Below, piece after piece: positions 10,215 to 22,467 of a stretch of DNA of 37,500 nucleotides. The DNA is from Neocallimastix lanati (nom. inval.) (Eukaryota > Neocallimastigomycota > Neocallimastigomycetes > Neocallimastigales > Neocallimastigaceae), in assembly GCA_016946835.1 (NCBI GenBank), contig JACVTC010000099.1, forward strand, positions 82,501 through 120,000, given 5' to 3'. Both the position numbers and the translations under genes were made by a program. The notes beneath the pieces are model-generated. The model worked only from the letters and a program-made list of their open reading frames with translations. It had not been told where the DNA came from and ran no database searches. Within the stretch, counting starts at the first letter, position 1, and each line of letters opens with the position of its first letter.

Positions 10215-12993
10215 AAAAATGAAAAATAAGAATTATGAAAAGTGGAGAGAGATAGAGAGAGGGAAAATTAAAATCATTTTATTATAAATCTAAATATATA
10301 AATTATAAATAATAAATTTTTTTTTCTTTATATATATAGAAAAAAAAAAAAAAAAAAGAATTAAATATTATGAAATTACTAAGTGAAAAAGTGGAGTAAA
10401 GTAGATTTTGAAATAAAATATAAGGATATCCGTATATTTTTATATAAATTTTAATTTACTATATATAAAGATTAAAGTATTAATGATAAGATTATTTCAA
10501 ATATATATGATCATATACATATATATATCTCAGATAATAATAAAAATAAAAAAAAAAAAAAAAAGGAAAAAAAAAGATTTAATAATAAATAATAGATAAA
10601 ACTAAATAAATGAGTCGTAATTAATAATTAAATATATTTTATAAATAATATATGAATAATAATAATAAGAAGAAGAAGAAGAAGAAAAATAAGCTCTATC
10701 ATTTATCTTCATTTATAATTATTTTAATTATTTATTATACTTTAATTTTTAATCCTTTTTAGAGTTTTTAAATAGTAAAAAAAGTTTTTTTTTTTTTTTT
10801 TACTCTATCAATCTATCTTCTTATTTGTCTATCTATTTATTTATCTATTTATTTATTTATTTTATTATTTATTTATATATTTATTTAATTATTATCACCA
10901 ATTAATTAAAAAAAAAAAGGTTTTTTTTTTTTTTCTTCTTTTTTTCTCTCTATATATAAAATATTATATTTATAAGATTTTTTAATCATGGATAAATTTA
11001 TAATATATTCAAATAAAAAAAAAATAAGTAAATTAATTTTTACTTTTAAGGAAAAAATTAATTAAAAAAATTAATCAAAAAAAAAAAAAAAAAAAAAAAT
11101 TAATCAAAAAATATAAATATATATTAATATAAATATAAATAAATAGTATAAATATAAAAAATAATAATAAAAAAAATAATAATAAAAAACAGCAAAGAAA
11201 ATAAAATATAGAAAAATATAGAAAAACATAAGAAAATAAATAATATAAAATATAGAAAAGTAAGCAAAAATAAAATAAAGAAGAATAAATATAAATATAA
11301 ATATAAATATTAAAATAAAAATAAAGAAATAATTTAAAAAATATTTAGAAATATAAAAATGAAAATTAAAAATTAAAAGTTGAAGTTACACAAAAATTAA
11401 TAAATAAAAAATAAATAAAAATTTAAATGATTTTTTTTAAAAAAAAAAAAAAAAAAAAAAAGAAAATATATATAATAAAAAAATTAAAGGAATAGTTCTA
11501 AACATACTAAACAGCTAATATATAATAAAATAATTTATTATAACATAAAAAATAAAGTAAAATAAAAAAATAAAATAAGTAAATTTTAAGTTTATATAAT
11601 ATTATAATAAAAAAAATTAATTATTGCTTTATTAAAAATAAAAAAAAAAAAAATAAAGATACATATGCTTTTGTATATATATACAATATTAATAATAATT
11701 TGTTTATTAATTACTTATTACTCTAAGTCATTTTTTATTTAAAAAGGCTAAAAAAACTAAAAAAAAAAAATTAAATATTCTTTATTACATTTAAATCGTT
11801 ATTAATAAAAAAATAATAGCCACAATATTATACAAAATGTACATAGCCATATAAATTCTGTTATAATTATTTTTATTCATTCACATTTAATTAATCATTT
11901 TTTTTAAAATTATTATTAAAGATATTTATAAATAATAAATAAATAATTAAAGGTTAATGAAATAAATATTAAATAATTCGTTATAATATTTTATAATAAA
12001 TAATAGTAATAAAATAAAATAATAAGTATAAAATATGAAAACTATTTTTATATATTATTAATAATATATATAATTAATAACTATTTATTTCATATTTATT
12101 TCATAATAAATAGTACATAGTTCAGTGTATATACAAAAATTATATATGTAAATAGAATATATAAATATTTACACTCTGATCATTAAATTACCCATTAAAA
12201 ATAACAATAAAAGAAAAAATAATTGAATAATTTAATAAATATTTATGTAAAAATATAGGTATAACTATTTAATCATTATATTTATTATAAAAATGGTCAT
12301 ATCTAAAAATAATAATAATAATAGTAATAATAATAATAATAATTTCTGTGTATATATAAGTTTTTAAAGTTAAATAATAATAATAATAATATAATAAAAT
12401 ATGGTTATAGATAAGTATATTAATAATATTATTATTAAATAATTATTATTTATTAATTATTTATTAATTAAAGACTAAGTTTTTCATATACTGTAAAAAA
12501 AAGAAAAAAATTGTTAGAATACAAAAATATTATGTATGTTTATATATATTGATAAAAATTTACTATAATATTAAAAAATAATAATAATAATTATTATTAA
12601 ATATTTCTCTTTATTATTTTATATTACTATAAAAAGATAGATTAAATAATTAAATAAATTTTTATTATTATTATTTTTTTTTTTTTATTATAGCTCACAA
12701 TATTCAAAATAATAAAAATAAATAAATTTATAATTAATAAATTATATAAAATAAATTATAAGTGAATGATAAATAATGATATTCTATAGTTTTTATGGTT
12801 AGCTTTATATATAATTAATAATAATTAAAAAATTTTATATAAAAATATAGACTTTTATAAATATATATTTTATTAAATATATAAATAAATATATATATAT
12901 TAATAAATTTTGCATTTTACATTCACTGTTTAGCTTTAATTATTATTTAATAAATTGATAAATTATTTAATATGTAACTTATTAAATCATTCT

Positions 12994-13061
<68 letters not shown>

Positions 13062-13067
13062 TATTAA

Positions 13068-13098
<31 letters not shown>

Positions 13099-13190
13099 GA
13101 TACATATTCTTGATATAAATTTCTTGGTATTGGGAGAGTTACACTTCGCCAAGTATTGTATTGATATAAGCAAATGAATGAATAAATAAA

Positions 13191-13292
13191 TAAAAATTCA
13201 AAATATGTTTTTTAAAACTTTTTTTTATAATATTTATTTAATAAAAATTCAAAATATGTTTTTTAAAACTTTTTTTATAATATTTATTTAAT
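13191..13292 (+). repeat. two tandem copies of a 51-bp unit
   Basis: The block starting TAAAAATTCAAAATATG and ending TATTTATTTAA occurs at 13191-13241 and again at 13242-13292, essentially identical. It begins inside the left arm of the inverted-repeat element, so part of the arm was duplicated. Confidence 0.85.
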
Positions 13293-13449
13293 AATATAAT
13301 TTTAATATTATTTTTACAAATAATATATTTTAAATATTTTGTAAAATAATAATAAAAAAATTATTTATACTATTTAATTATAAAAATTTATTTAATTATA
13401 AAGATATATCTTAATGTTTTGTAAATAAAAAAAAAAAATATTAAATAAT

Positions 13450-13478
13450 GTTGCATTTCGCAAAATTGAAAATTATTA
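13450..13478. repeat. left terminal inverted repeat of the MULE-like element
   Basis: Starts GTTGCATTTCGC at the outer end. The inner part AATTGAAAATTATTA continues the match to the right TIR. Confidence 0.75.
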
Positions 13479-13929
13479 AATAAATAAATAAATAAAATTA
13501 AATATTATAAATATTGTTTAAATACAAGTTTAAAAAAATTATTTTGAATTTTTATTTATTTATTTATTCATTCATTTATATCAATACTCCACTTGGCAAA
13601 ATGCAACTTGAGGAAATGCAACTCTCTCATTTTAATTATAATAATATATTTTTATAATAATGATATTTAATGATATAAATATATATTTTAATGTTCTTGA
13701 GCTAACCTAATCCATTAAAGATTAAAATTACTTTAATCATTATTGTATATTATTCATTTATTCTCTTTTTAAAATAATTTTAACTATTAATAAATTATAA
13801 TTATGTACGACAGAATTCATTTGGTTAATTTTCTTGTCATTTCTTAATAATTTATTATTAATTAATAATTTTAATATTTAAATCATTTAATCATTTCAAC
13901 CATAATTCAATGAAATCATTTCTAATACT

Positions 13930-15060
13930 TTTCCTTTTTTTTTTTTTTTAATAGAGTTTTCATACTTTTGTAATATTTAACTAAAGCCTTGAATTCCTCA
14001 ATCCGAGTTAATTTTTTTTTAAAAAAAAAACACCAGAAGTTCTCTTTTCATAATCAGTATTAATATTTAAATTCTTCTTGCAATTCTTATAATAATTGAA
14101 AAAAGGTTGTTGGTTTTTTTGCAAATATTTTTTTTCAAGTATTTATTAAAATATTCTGAAGCATTATTTATAATATGCTCAATATTATCATAATAATTCC
14201 ATTTTTCAATTTCATAGTTAATTATATAGATTTTTTTTTTTTTTTTATAAAAAAATATTATAAAAATTCCAAAAATTGAATCTAATTATGTTCTTGGCAC
14301 TCACTTTTTATTTTATTATAAATATTATATTATATATTCAGGGTTAATGAAAGGAACATTTGAAATATTTTGATAAAATATATATTAATCTTTTATTTTT
14401 TCATCTTTATTTCCATATAATTTATTTTTTTATTTAGAATTTCTAATGCTCTTTTAAAATGCCATATATTATATTTAATATTTACAATAAGAAAAACTTT
14501 TTCTGCAGCATTAGATATGGCTTTTTCAAAATCGCAATGAAATATTTCAATACTACTATATTTACTAGAATTTTTTTTTTTTAATTTCTTCGAATAATAT
14601 TTTATAAAGTTGTTTGCTTTATATTTTTTAATATAGAAAAGGAAGTAGTTTAAAAATAATTTAATTCTTTAAACATAGGTTCTAGTTATGAATACTTATC
14701 AACTAAATTATACGTGCAATATAAAAATGTCTTATCCTCAAAAAATATGTTTGCTTTTTGAAAATAATTCTACTTGGAATGGAGATTGAAAAGCAATTAA
14801 ATCATGATTTTTGAATATCATAAAATTTTCTTTCCTTTTTTTTGATTTTATAATATTTGATTCATTTGGAATTTTATCAAATGAATATATCAGGAGGTAG
14901 CTATTTTCTTCTACTTCTTGTTACTTAAGGATTTAATTGAATTATATTCCGGACATATATGACCCATACAGAAATTTCATCATATTTTCGTATTATATTT
15001 ACATTAATAGGAGTTGAACTATTTGAAATTTCATCTTTAAATTTTATTTATTATTAATTT
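13930..15060 (-). pseudogene. MULE-type transposase pseudogene
   Basis: Read on the minus strand, recognisable pieces appear in order. A degenerate N-terminal part lies at about 14880-15060. EDKTFLYCTYNLVDKY (about 14700-14755) corresponds to the first catalytic Asp block of PF10551. IEIFHCDFEKAISNAAEKVF (about 14505-14555) is the second Asp block, followed by IWHFKRALE (about 14441-14470), matching the C/W-x-H-F segment. IEHIINNASEYFNKYLKK (about 14130-14185) resembles the TNN..E..N..L segment near the C-terminus. Stops and A/T-run frameshifts separate the blocks, so no functional protein is possible. MULE transposases excise and insert elements bounded by TIRs, which fits the surrounding TIRs. 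Confidence 0.72.
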
Positions 15061-15428
15061 ATAACATAAAATGCTATAAGAAAAACTTTTTTATGTTTTT
15101 CTAAAGTAGTTAAATATTATTTTTATTAATTCATTTATAAATATACATATATATATATTTTTTAATAATAATAATTATTATTTATAATTTTAATCGTCAT
15201 TATTATTATTAATGACAATCCATTTATAATTATTACTATACTGTTTATATTATTATTTATTTTATTATTTATTATTTATCAATTATTTATTATTTATCAA
15301 TTATTTATTATTTATTTATTTAAATAGATATTTGTAAAGATATCTATGTATAAAAATTTTTTTTTTTAATATTTAAATATTTTCTTTAAAAAAATGAATA
15401 AATCAATAGTAGAAATAAATTTTTATTC

Positions 15429-15456
15429 TAATAATTTTCAATTGGCGAAATGCAAC
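15429..15456. repeat. right terminal inverted repeat of the MULE-like element
   Basis: TAATAATTTTCAATTGGCG followed by AAATGCAAC. It is the inverted match of 13450-13478 with one substitution and one length difference. Confidence 0.75.
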
Positions 15457-16056
15457 ATTTTTAATACGCCACATATTTTCAAAAAAATTAGTATTTTATA
15501 AACTAATCCATCTATTCTTTATTATTTAACTTTTTTTTATTAGTTAATGTTTTTTTTTTTATTTATTTATTTATTTATTTACTTATTAAATCTATAAATA
15601 TAAATGGATATAATAATTGATGGATAATTAAAATGATGAGAAAGCTTGTATGTAAGAGTTAAAAATTATAATAAAATTATGATTATGAAATAGCCTACAG
15701 TACCCACTACTGCATTATACCAATTATACCATTATTTTATCTATTTATTTTTTTATATTGTTATTGTTTAATCATTATTTTTTTATATTGTTATTGTTTA
15801 ATTATTTTTTTTATAATGTTATTGTTTTTATTCTTTAATTTTTTTTTTTTTTTGTTAAAACTTGTATATATTGGTTTCCAATATTAATTAAATATTGATA
15901 TTTAATTAATAATAAATAATTAAACAATAGATAATCGAATAATAAATAAAATTAAATAATTAATAACTAATAAATAAAATAGTTTAAAAATTAACTAAGA
16001 AAATTAACTAAGAAATGATAAATAATTTATAAATAATAAAGAGTAAAAAATTAACT
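15457..16056. other. spacer between MULE relic and heptamer array
   Basis: Contains the word ATACGCCACAT at 15464-15474, the reverse complement of ATGTGGCGTAT in the left copia LTR (16738-16748). A complex island lies at 15610-15740 with no readable protein. Three imperfect copies of a roughly 30-bp T-rich unit containing TATTGTTATTGTTTAAT follow at about 15752-15830. Confidence 0.55.
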
Positions 16057-16346
16057 AATAAATAATAAATAATAAATAATAAATAATAAATAATAAATAA
16101 TAAATAATAAATAATAAATAATAAATAATAAATAATAAATAATAAATAATAAATAATAAATAATAAATAATAAATAATAAATAATAAATAATAAATAATA
16201 AATAATAAATAATAAATAATAAATAATAAATAATAAATAATAAATAATAAATAATAAACAATAAATAATAAATAATAAATAATAAATAATAAATAATAAA
16301 TAATAAATAATAAATAATAAATAATAAATAATAAATAATAAATAAT
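16057..16346. repeat. AAATAAT heptamer array, about 41 units
   Basis: Almost perfect 7-bp repeat with one substitution near 16258. Because 7 is not a multiple of 3 and the complementary strand lacks stops, it creates false minus-strand open frames with an IIYYLLF period. The same heptamer in the opposite orientation occurs at 35991-36170 and in short runs at 15266-15320 and 32396-32445. Confidence 0.9.
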
Positions 16347-16564
16347 TAAATAATTAAATAATGAATATATAAATGATATAAGCAAATCATACAAAAATAA
16401 AAATTCATTTAATATCTATTAATTATATATAATGAAGAAAAAAAAAAAATAGTGATATAGAATTTTTTCAATATTTACATAATTAAATTTTATTCATTTT
16501 CATTTTTTCATTTTTTTTTTTTTTTTAACTTTTTATATATTATTGTTATATAGATATTATTATT

Positions 16565-16797
16565 CACGTTAGTATTTTATGCATATTTATATTATATTTA
16601 TTTATTTATTTATTATAATTAATAATAATACATACATATATTTATTATTTTTAAAAATCTGCAAGGAGAATAAAAAAAAAAATTTAAAACTACATAATTG
16701 CTATATTCAGAATAAGGTTATACACTTATGAAGATTTATGTGGCGTATCATATAAATATAATGCATAATGTTATTATGACATTGATGATGCTTAACA
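16565..16797 (-). mobile_element. 3' LTR-like copy of the Ty1/copia relic
   Basis: It matches the block at 20405-20760 in the same orientation. The best-conserved part is the right side: a GGC(G/A)TATCATA word, TATGACATTGAT(G/A)ATGCTTAACA, and a shared ATGCATA near the left side. On the minus strand it begins TGTTAAGCAT, a typical TG start of an LTR. It lies directly downstream, on the minus strand, of the end of the copia RNase H. The left limit is approximate because the DNA there is AT-rich. Confidence 0.65.
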
Positions 16798-16812
16798 TTC
16801 TCACCATATATT

Positions 16813-16925
16813 TTTTATATTAAATTTTTATTTATAAGAATATATATATATATATATATTTTATATTAAATTTTTATTTATAAGAATATATATATATATA
16901 TTTTATATTAAATTTTTATTAATAA
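16813..16925 (+). repeat. three tandem copies of a 42-46 bp unit
   Basis: TTTTATATTAAATTTTTATT followed by TATAAGAATATAT... starts at 16813, 16859 and 16901. The copies differ mainly in the length of the AT run. They sit between the LTR and the RNase H end of the copia relic. Confidence 0.85.
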
Positions 16926-16929
16926 AACA

Positions 16930-17207
16930 ATTTTTTTTTTATTTGAAAATAAAATCTGTGATATTTTTCATTTTTTTTTGTCCTGAAACATTGTTAGTCA
17001 ATTTGTCTGCAACCATATTATTTGTTTCATTATATCTATAATGTTATTTTTCCTTTATTTTATTTTTTATATTTTTATTTTTATTTTTATTTTCATTTAC
17101 ATATTTTTATTTAATATTCATATATCTAACATCTTGTATTAGAATTTTCATCTTCAGCAATGTTTTTTTTACATGATTTATTATTAATATTTTTTTTTAA
17201 AACAAAT

Positions 17208-17242
<35 letters not shown>

Positions 17243-17556
17243 TTTTTTTATTTTTTTATTTTTTTATTTTTTTTTTTTTTTTTTTTTTGAATATTCCTCC
17301 CAGTAATTTTCGTAACTACATACAGTGTTTGGCATATTCATTTTTGGCTGACAAATCCTGTTTCTGTCGGTTGTTGATAATGTCATATATATATATATTT
17401 TTTTTTTTTTTGTAATTTGTGATTTCTAAGAAATAAGACTATTTCCCTATAAGAAATATATATATCTTGTTTTGTTGATTTTCATTGTTGTCTTCATCTT
17501 CAACAAAGTTTGTTTGGATCACTGTAAATTAATATGATTTTTATCTCCTTTATAAT

Positions 17557-17565
<9 letters not shown>
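16930..17565 (-). pseudogene. copia RNase H remnant
   Basis: On the minus strand, a YSDPN-like start (about 17515-17530) is followed by IYIFL and SLIS-stop-KSQI (about 17412-17445), matching the G-Y-x-F..S-W-x-S-K-K-Q region of Ty1/copia RNase H. Near the end, HYRYNETNNMVADKLTNNVS (about 16980-17045) matches the conserved I-x-Y-x-x-T-x-x-x-x-A-D-x-L-T-K block. Stops and T-runs break it. It is followed by the LTR at 16565-16797. Confidence 0.75.
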
Positions 17566-17592
<27 letters not shown>

Positions 17593-17639
17593 TATTTAGA
17601 TTTTGTAAAAATCATATCAATTGAGTTTAAATCTTACTA

Positions 17640-17897
17640 ATAATTCACCAATAAATTTATATATAAATTTTTTATATCATTTCTTTAATAAGTTCCGGTA
17701 AATAAAATATAGTCGAAAATATAAGATTTTAATACTAATGATAAATTTATTATTTTTAAATTCTTTGGTAAATATACAACTTTTCAGAATTAATTTGTTT
17801 AAAATCCTATAGGAGTTATTAAGAATTTTTTAAGATATTTTTTTTTTTTTTTTTTGTATTTCATTTTCTAACCAGCTTGTTTTAAACTGTAAAGTGC

Positions 17898-17933
<36 letters not shown>

Positions 17934-17960
17934 AACAATATTTACCTCCATTATAGGTTT
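17640..17960 (-). pseudogene. copia reverse transcriptase remnant
   Basis: Minus strand: ALYSLKQAG then a stop (17871-17898) matches the K-A-L-Y-G-L-K-Q-A block of Ty1/copia RT. Downstream, YIFDYILFTGTY (about 17687-17722) sits where the catalytic YVDD box is expected and ends in the usual I-L-x-T/S-G-T. The two catalytic Asp positions are degraded. Poly-T tracts at 17560-17592, 17840-17855 and 17901-17929 interrupt the region. Confidence 0.75.
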
Positions 17961-17995
17961 TTTTTTTTTATCTCCTTTAGGTATTTCCATGAACA

Positions 17996-18028
<33 letters not shown>

Positions 18029-18099
18029 GTAAAAAGCTGTTTTTTTTTTATAATATCTAATTGTTTTAATTTCCTGTATTATCCGGTTTTAAGGTGTTC

Positions 18100-18500
18100 C
18101 CTCACGACCATCCATTTCGTTGAGGACAATTTAGATAATGAATGAATAAATAAATTTCATTACTGTTATCAGAAAGATATTTTAATAAAAATTGACATTT
18201 ATCATATTCCCTACCGTTATCAGCTTTTAAGAGTAACAATTTTTTTTTAGTCGGTAGTGTTGCTTTTTCATTAATTTATGGAAGTAAAAAAAAAAAAAAA
18301 AAATAAAATAAAAGGCATTACAGACATCAGATTCTTTTTTTTTTTTTTTTTTTCTTTTTTTTTTGTAATAAATAAATCCAAACCTTTTCTTGAAAAAAAA
18401 AAACCATAAAATCATCGCAAGAATGTGACATAATAATTGAAACCATCGTATGTCCTAATAAATTTTCCAACAACATCTGAATGGATAAGTTGAAGTGGAT
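18100..18500 (-). pseudogene. copia integrase core remnant
   Basis: Minus strand, in order: LQLIHSDVVGKFIRTYDGFN followed by YYVTFLR (about 18415-18497), the first catalytic Asp block. Then KADNGREYDKCQFLLKYLS (about 18170-18226), the second catalytic Asp block of DDE integrases. Then PQRNGWS-stop (about 18103-18125), where the conserved P-x-x-N-G-x-x-E-R with the third catalytic residue lies. The Glu is lost to a stop. Order and spacing fit Ty1/copia integrase. Confidence 0.82.
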
Positions 18501-18570
18501 GTTGCAGATTTATTAATAGATGATTTTAAAAAAAAAAAAAAAAAAAATAAAAAAAATTAAAAAAATATAA

Positions 18571-18574
<4 letters not shown>

Positions 18575-18630
<56 letters not shown>

Positions 18631-18741
18631 TAAAAATAAAAATAAAAATAAAAATAAAAATAAAAATAAAAATAAAAATAAAAATAAAAATAAAAATAAA
18701 AATAAAAATAAAAATAAAAATAAAAATAAAAATAAAAATAA
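18575..18741. repeat. AAAAAT hexamer array, about 26 units
   Basis: Nearly pure hexamer repeat directly upstream of the integrase remnant on the minus strand. It gives a false minus-strand open frame of alternating F and L. It lies inside the copia relic, so it arose after insertion. Confidence 0.88.
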
Positions 18742-18819
18742 AAAAAAAAAAAGTTTTTTCTTCATTTTATGGATATGATATTTGAGAATAATTTTACTAA
18801 TGAGGTAAGTTTACATGTT

Positions 18820-18850
<31 letters not shown>

Positions 18851-18864
18851 TCATGACTCTTTTA

Positions 18865-18965
18865 ATTGTTGTTACTATGTCCTAATCTTACTAATCTTAC
18901 ATGCCATAATTTCTAATCAAATTTTATTATACTTGTGTTACTGACTAAAGTATTATTATTTATTG
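18865..18965 (-). pseudogene. copia gag-pre-integrase (zinc-finger) remnant
   Basis: Minus strand: KLWHVRL..RLGHSNN (about 18868-18915), matching the L-W-H-x-R-L-G-H motif of the gag-pre-integrase domain (PF13976), with a small duplication inside. It lies just upstream of the integrase remnant, as expected. Confidence 0.75.
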
Positions 18966-19346
18966 GTTGAATATTTAGTGTAAATAGGTAGTCCTTATTT
19001 GCATGTATTATAAAAAATAATTTATTATTTTTTTTTATAAATTTGTGGACGATCATTATTTTTTCAATGTCGTCATGATTCCATTTATGAGAGGGTAAAT
19101 CCTTTTTGGAACCTAAATAATATAATAATATTGATAATAGTAAATTATTATTATTATTATTATTCCATCAGAATATGTAATTGATTTGTTTTTAATATAT
19201 ATATCAGTAGAGTTTAATTCATCTCTAACATTACTTTATAATTTTTTTTTTTTTGGTATGTTTGTGTGTGTGTGTGTGCTTTAAATCCTGAGGTTAAAAA
19301 AAATTATCAAAGTCAAGGTTTACTATTGTTATTTTCTAATTTTAAT

Positions 19347-19385
<39 letters not shown>

Positions 19386-19499
19386 TTTTTTAATTTTTTA
19401 ATTTTTTATTTTTAGTTTTATATTCTAATATTTCGTATAGTATCGATGGATTTGACGGGTCAAAAAAATTTTTTTTTTTTTTTACCCTTTTTAGTAGTA

Positions 19500-19720
19500 C
19501 AGGAATCATTTCAAAGAGCAAGCTTCACAAGTCAATGAAGGAATTTTACTTATTATTACAGTCATTTAAACTATTTTCAATATAATATAATAGTTTGAGT
19601 TACCTTAAAAACATTATCGTCTTGAGTTTGGATTTCTTCCATAAACTTTTTTAGGATCGATATCGATCTTATTGTGATTGTACTAAATTAATTATTTCAA
19701 TACTGTTAAATATCTTATTT
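19500..19720 (-). pseudogene. copia gag-like remnant
   Basis: Minus strand reading KKFMEEIQTQDDNVFKVTQT (about 19595-19655), then stop-interrupted text. Its place upstream of the gag-pre-integrase block suggests Gag; sequence support is weak. Confidence 0.45.
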
Positions 19721-19731
19721 ATTTTTTTTTT

Positions 19732-19900
19732 AAGAGCTTTATACCATTTTGAAAAGTTTTTTTTTTTTTTTTTTAAGAGCTTTATACCATTTTGAAAAGT
19801 TTTTTTTTTTTTTTTTTTAAGAGCTTTATACCATTTTGAAAAGTTTTTTTTTTTTTTTTTTTTTAAGAACTTTATACCATTTTGAAAAGTTTTTTTTTTT
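19732..19900 (-). repeat. four tandem copies of a gag-like 27-bp piece separated by T-runs
   Basis: AAGAGCTTTATACCATTTTG followed by AAAAG starts at 19732, 19775, 19819 and 19865. Each copy is separated by 10-22 T. On the minus strand the piece reads NFSKWYKAL, like the early N-x-W motif of copia Gag. The last copy has AAGAAC instead of AAGAGC. Unit lengths are 43, 44 and 46 because the T-run differs. Confidence 0.85.
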
Positions 19901-20069
19901 AGTAGTTAATTCAAAATTACTATAGTTAAAATTGCTATAGTTCAAACAAGAATTTTTTTTTTTTTTTTTTTTAAGTCATATCGATTATTACAATATTATT
20001 TTATTTTATTTTTTAAAAAAAAATAGAATAAAATAATATATGATAAAAAATAAAAATAAAAAAAAAAAA

Positions 20070-20260
<191 letters not shown>

Positions 20261-20404
20261 TAATAGTTATTTTTACATTGAATAAATTTAATTTTTTTTT
20301 TTTTTTTTTTCTTTAAAGGATTTTTATTTTCAAGTTGTCTCTTAGAATTAAATGAAAACTCAATAATCCGTTTAAAGTGGTGGATTCAAAGAACCCGAAA
20401 AATG

Positions 20405-20760
<356 letters not shown>

Positions 20761-20799
20761 ATACATAAATATTTGTATTTGAATTTGTATTTAAATTTG

Positions 20800-20832
<33 letters not shown>

Positions 20833-20849
20833 GGGGGGGGTCCTATTCT

Positions 20850-20920
20850 TTTATTTCTTCAAATCAAATATTTTTCATACTAATCACTAACAAAAAAACT
20901 TTTTGTCGGTAACTTTTTTT
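20850..20920 (-). pseudogene. second copia RNase H C-terminal fragment
   Basis: Minus strand, VTDKKFF (20899-20913) followed, after small frame slips, by VSD..YEKYL. This resembles the VADKLTNNVS..MKNI end at 16980-17014. The DNA also shares ATATTTTTCAT and TTTGTC.G.AAC words. It abuts the right LTR in the same order as the first copy. Short and decayed, so moderate confidence. Confidence 0.5.
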
Positions 20921-20924
20921 TTTT

Positions 20925-22340
<1,416 letters not shown>

Positions 22341-22432
22341 ATGAAACAAAACATCATATCTATTTTATTTTTTATAAGTATTTTCATTCATCCTATGACT
22401 ACAAGAGTTATCAAAAATGGGAGACGTGTAAG

Positions 22433-22467
<35 letters not shown>

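Larger units (their letters stand above)
7903..13130. other. AT-rich intergenic spacer upstream of CotH copy 1
   Basis: The first few hundred bases after 7902 should contain the CotH promoter. I see only T/A tracts and cannot pick a TATA box in such DNA. A perfect 11-bp stem hairpin lies at 8889-8924 and a small one (CCAAG/CTTGG) at 8956-8972. A 34-bp minisatellite lies at 9600-9905. The rest is AT, AAT and homopolymer runs with a few ordinary-complexity words. No protein, tRNA or rRNA is readable. The long A-runs at 12999-13055 give false open frames. Confidence 0.75.
13131..13630. mobile_element. approximately 500-bp inverted-repeat element (MITE-like)
   Basis: The left arm (13131-13205), reverse-complemented, matches the right arm (about 13540-13630) over some 75 bases. 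Shared words include TATTTTGAATTTTTATTTAT, CATTCATTT, ATATCAATAC and ACTTGGC. Both arms end outside in a GGC(G/A)AA..TG..AACTCTC sequence. The right arm has an extra GGAAATGCAACTCTC next to GGCAAAATGCAACT, so its terminal motif is doubled. There is no coding sequence inside. This is the structure of a non-autonomous DNA transposon. The terminal motif is the same as that of the MULE-like element at 13450-15456, suggesting one family. Confidence 0.65.
13450..15456 (-). mobile_element. MULE-like DNA transposon relic with terminal inverted repeats
   Basis: The left TIR (13450-13478) and right TIR (15429-15456) match as inverted repeats in about 27 of 29 positions. Both read outward as AATTTTCAATT..GCGAAATGCAAC. 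Between them, on the minus strand, lies a broken transposase with MULE-type motifs in the correct order. Flanking 9-mers (TTAAATAAT and ATTTTTAAT) share only about five positions, so a target-site duplication is not convincing. The element is about 2.0 kb and dead. Its left end overlaps the 500-bp inverted-repeat element. Confidence 0.72.

Noticed and set aside
16008-16394. 128-residue minus-strand open frame with IIYYLLF period (and its shorter neighbour)
   Set aside because: It is entirely a translation of the AAATAAT heptamer array, which is stop-free on the complement.
18526-18765. Minus-strand open frame of alternating F and L
   Set aside because: Translation of the AAAAAT hexamer array inside the copia relic; no start context or domain.
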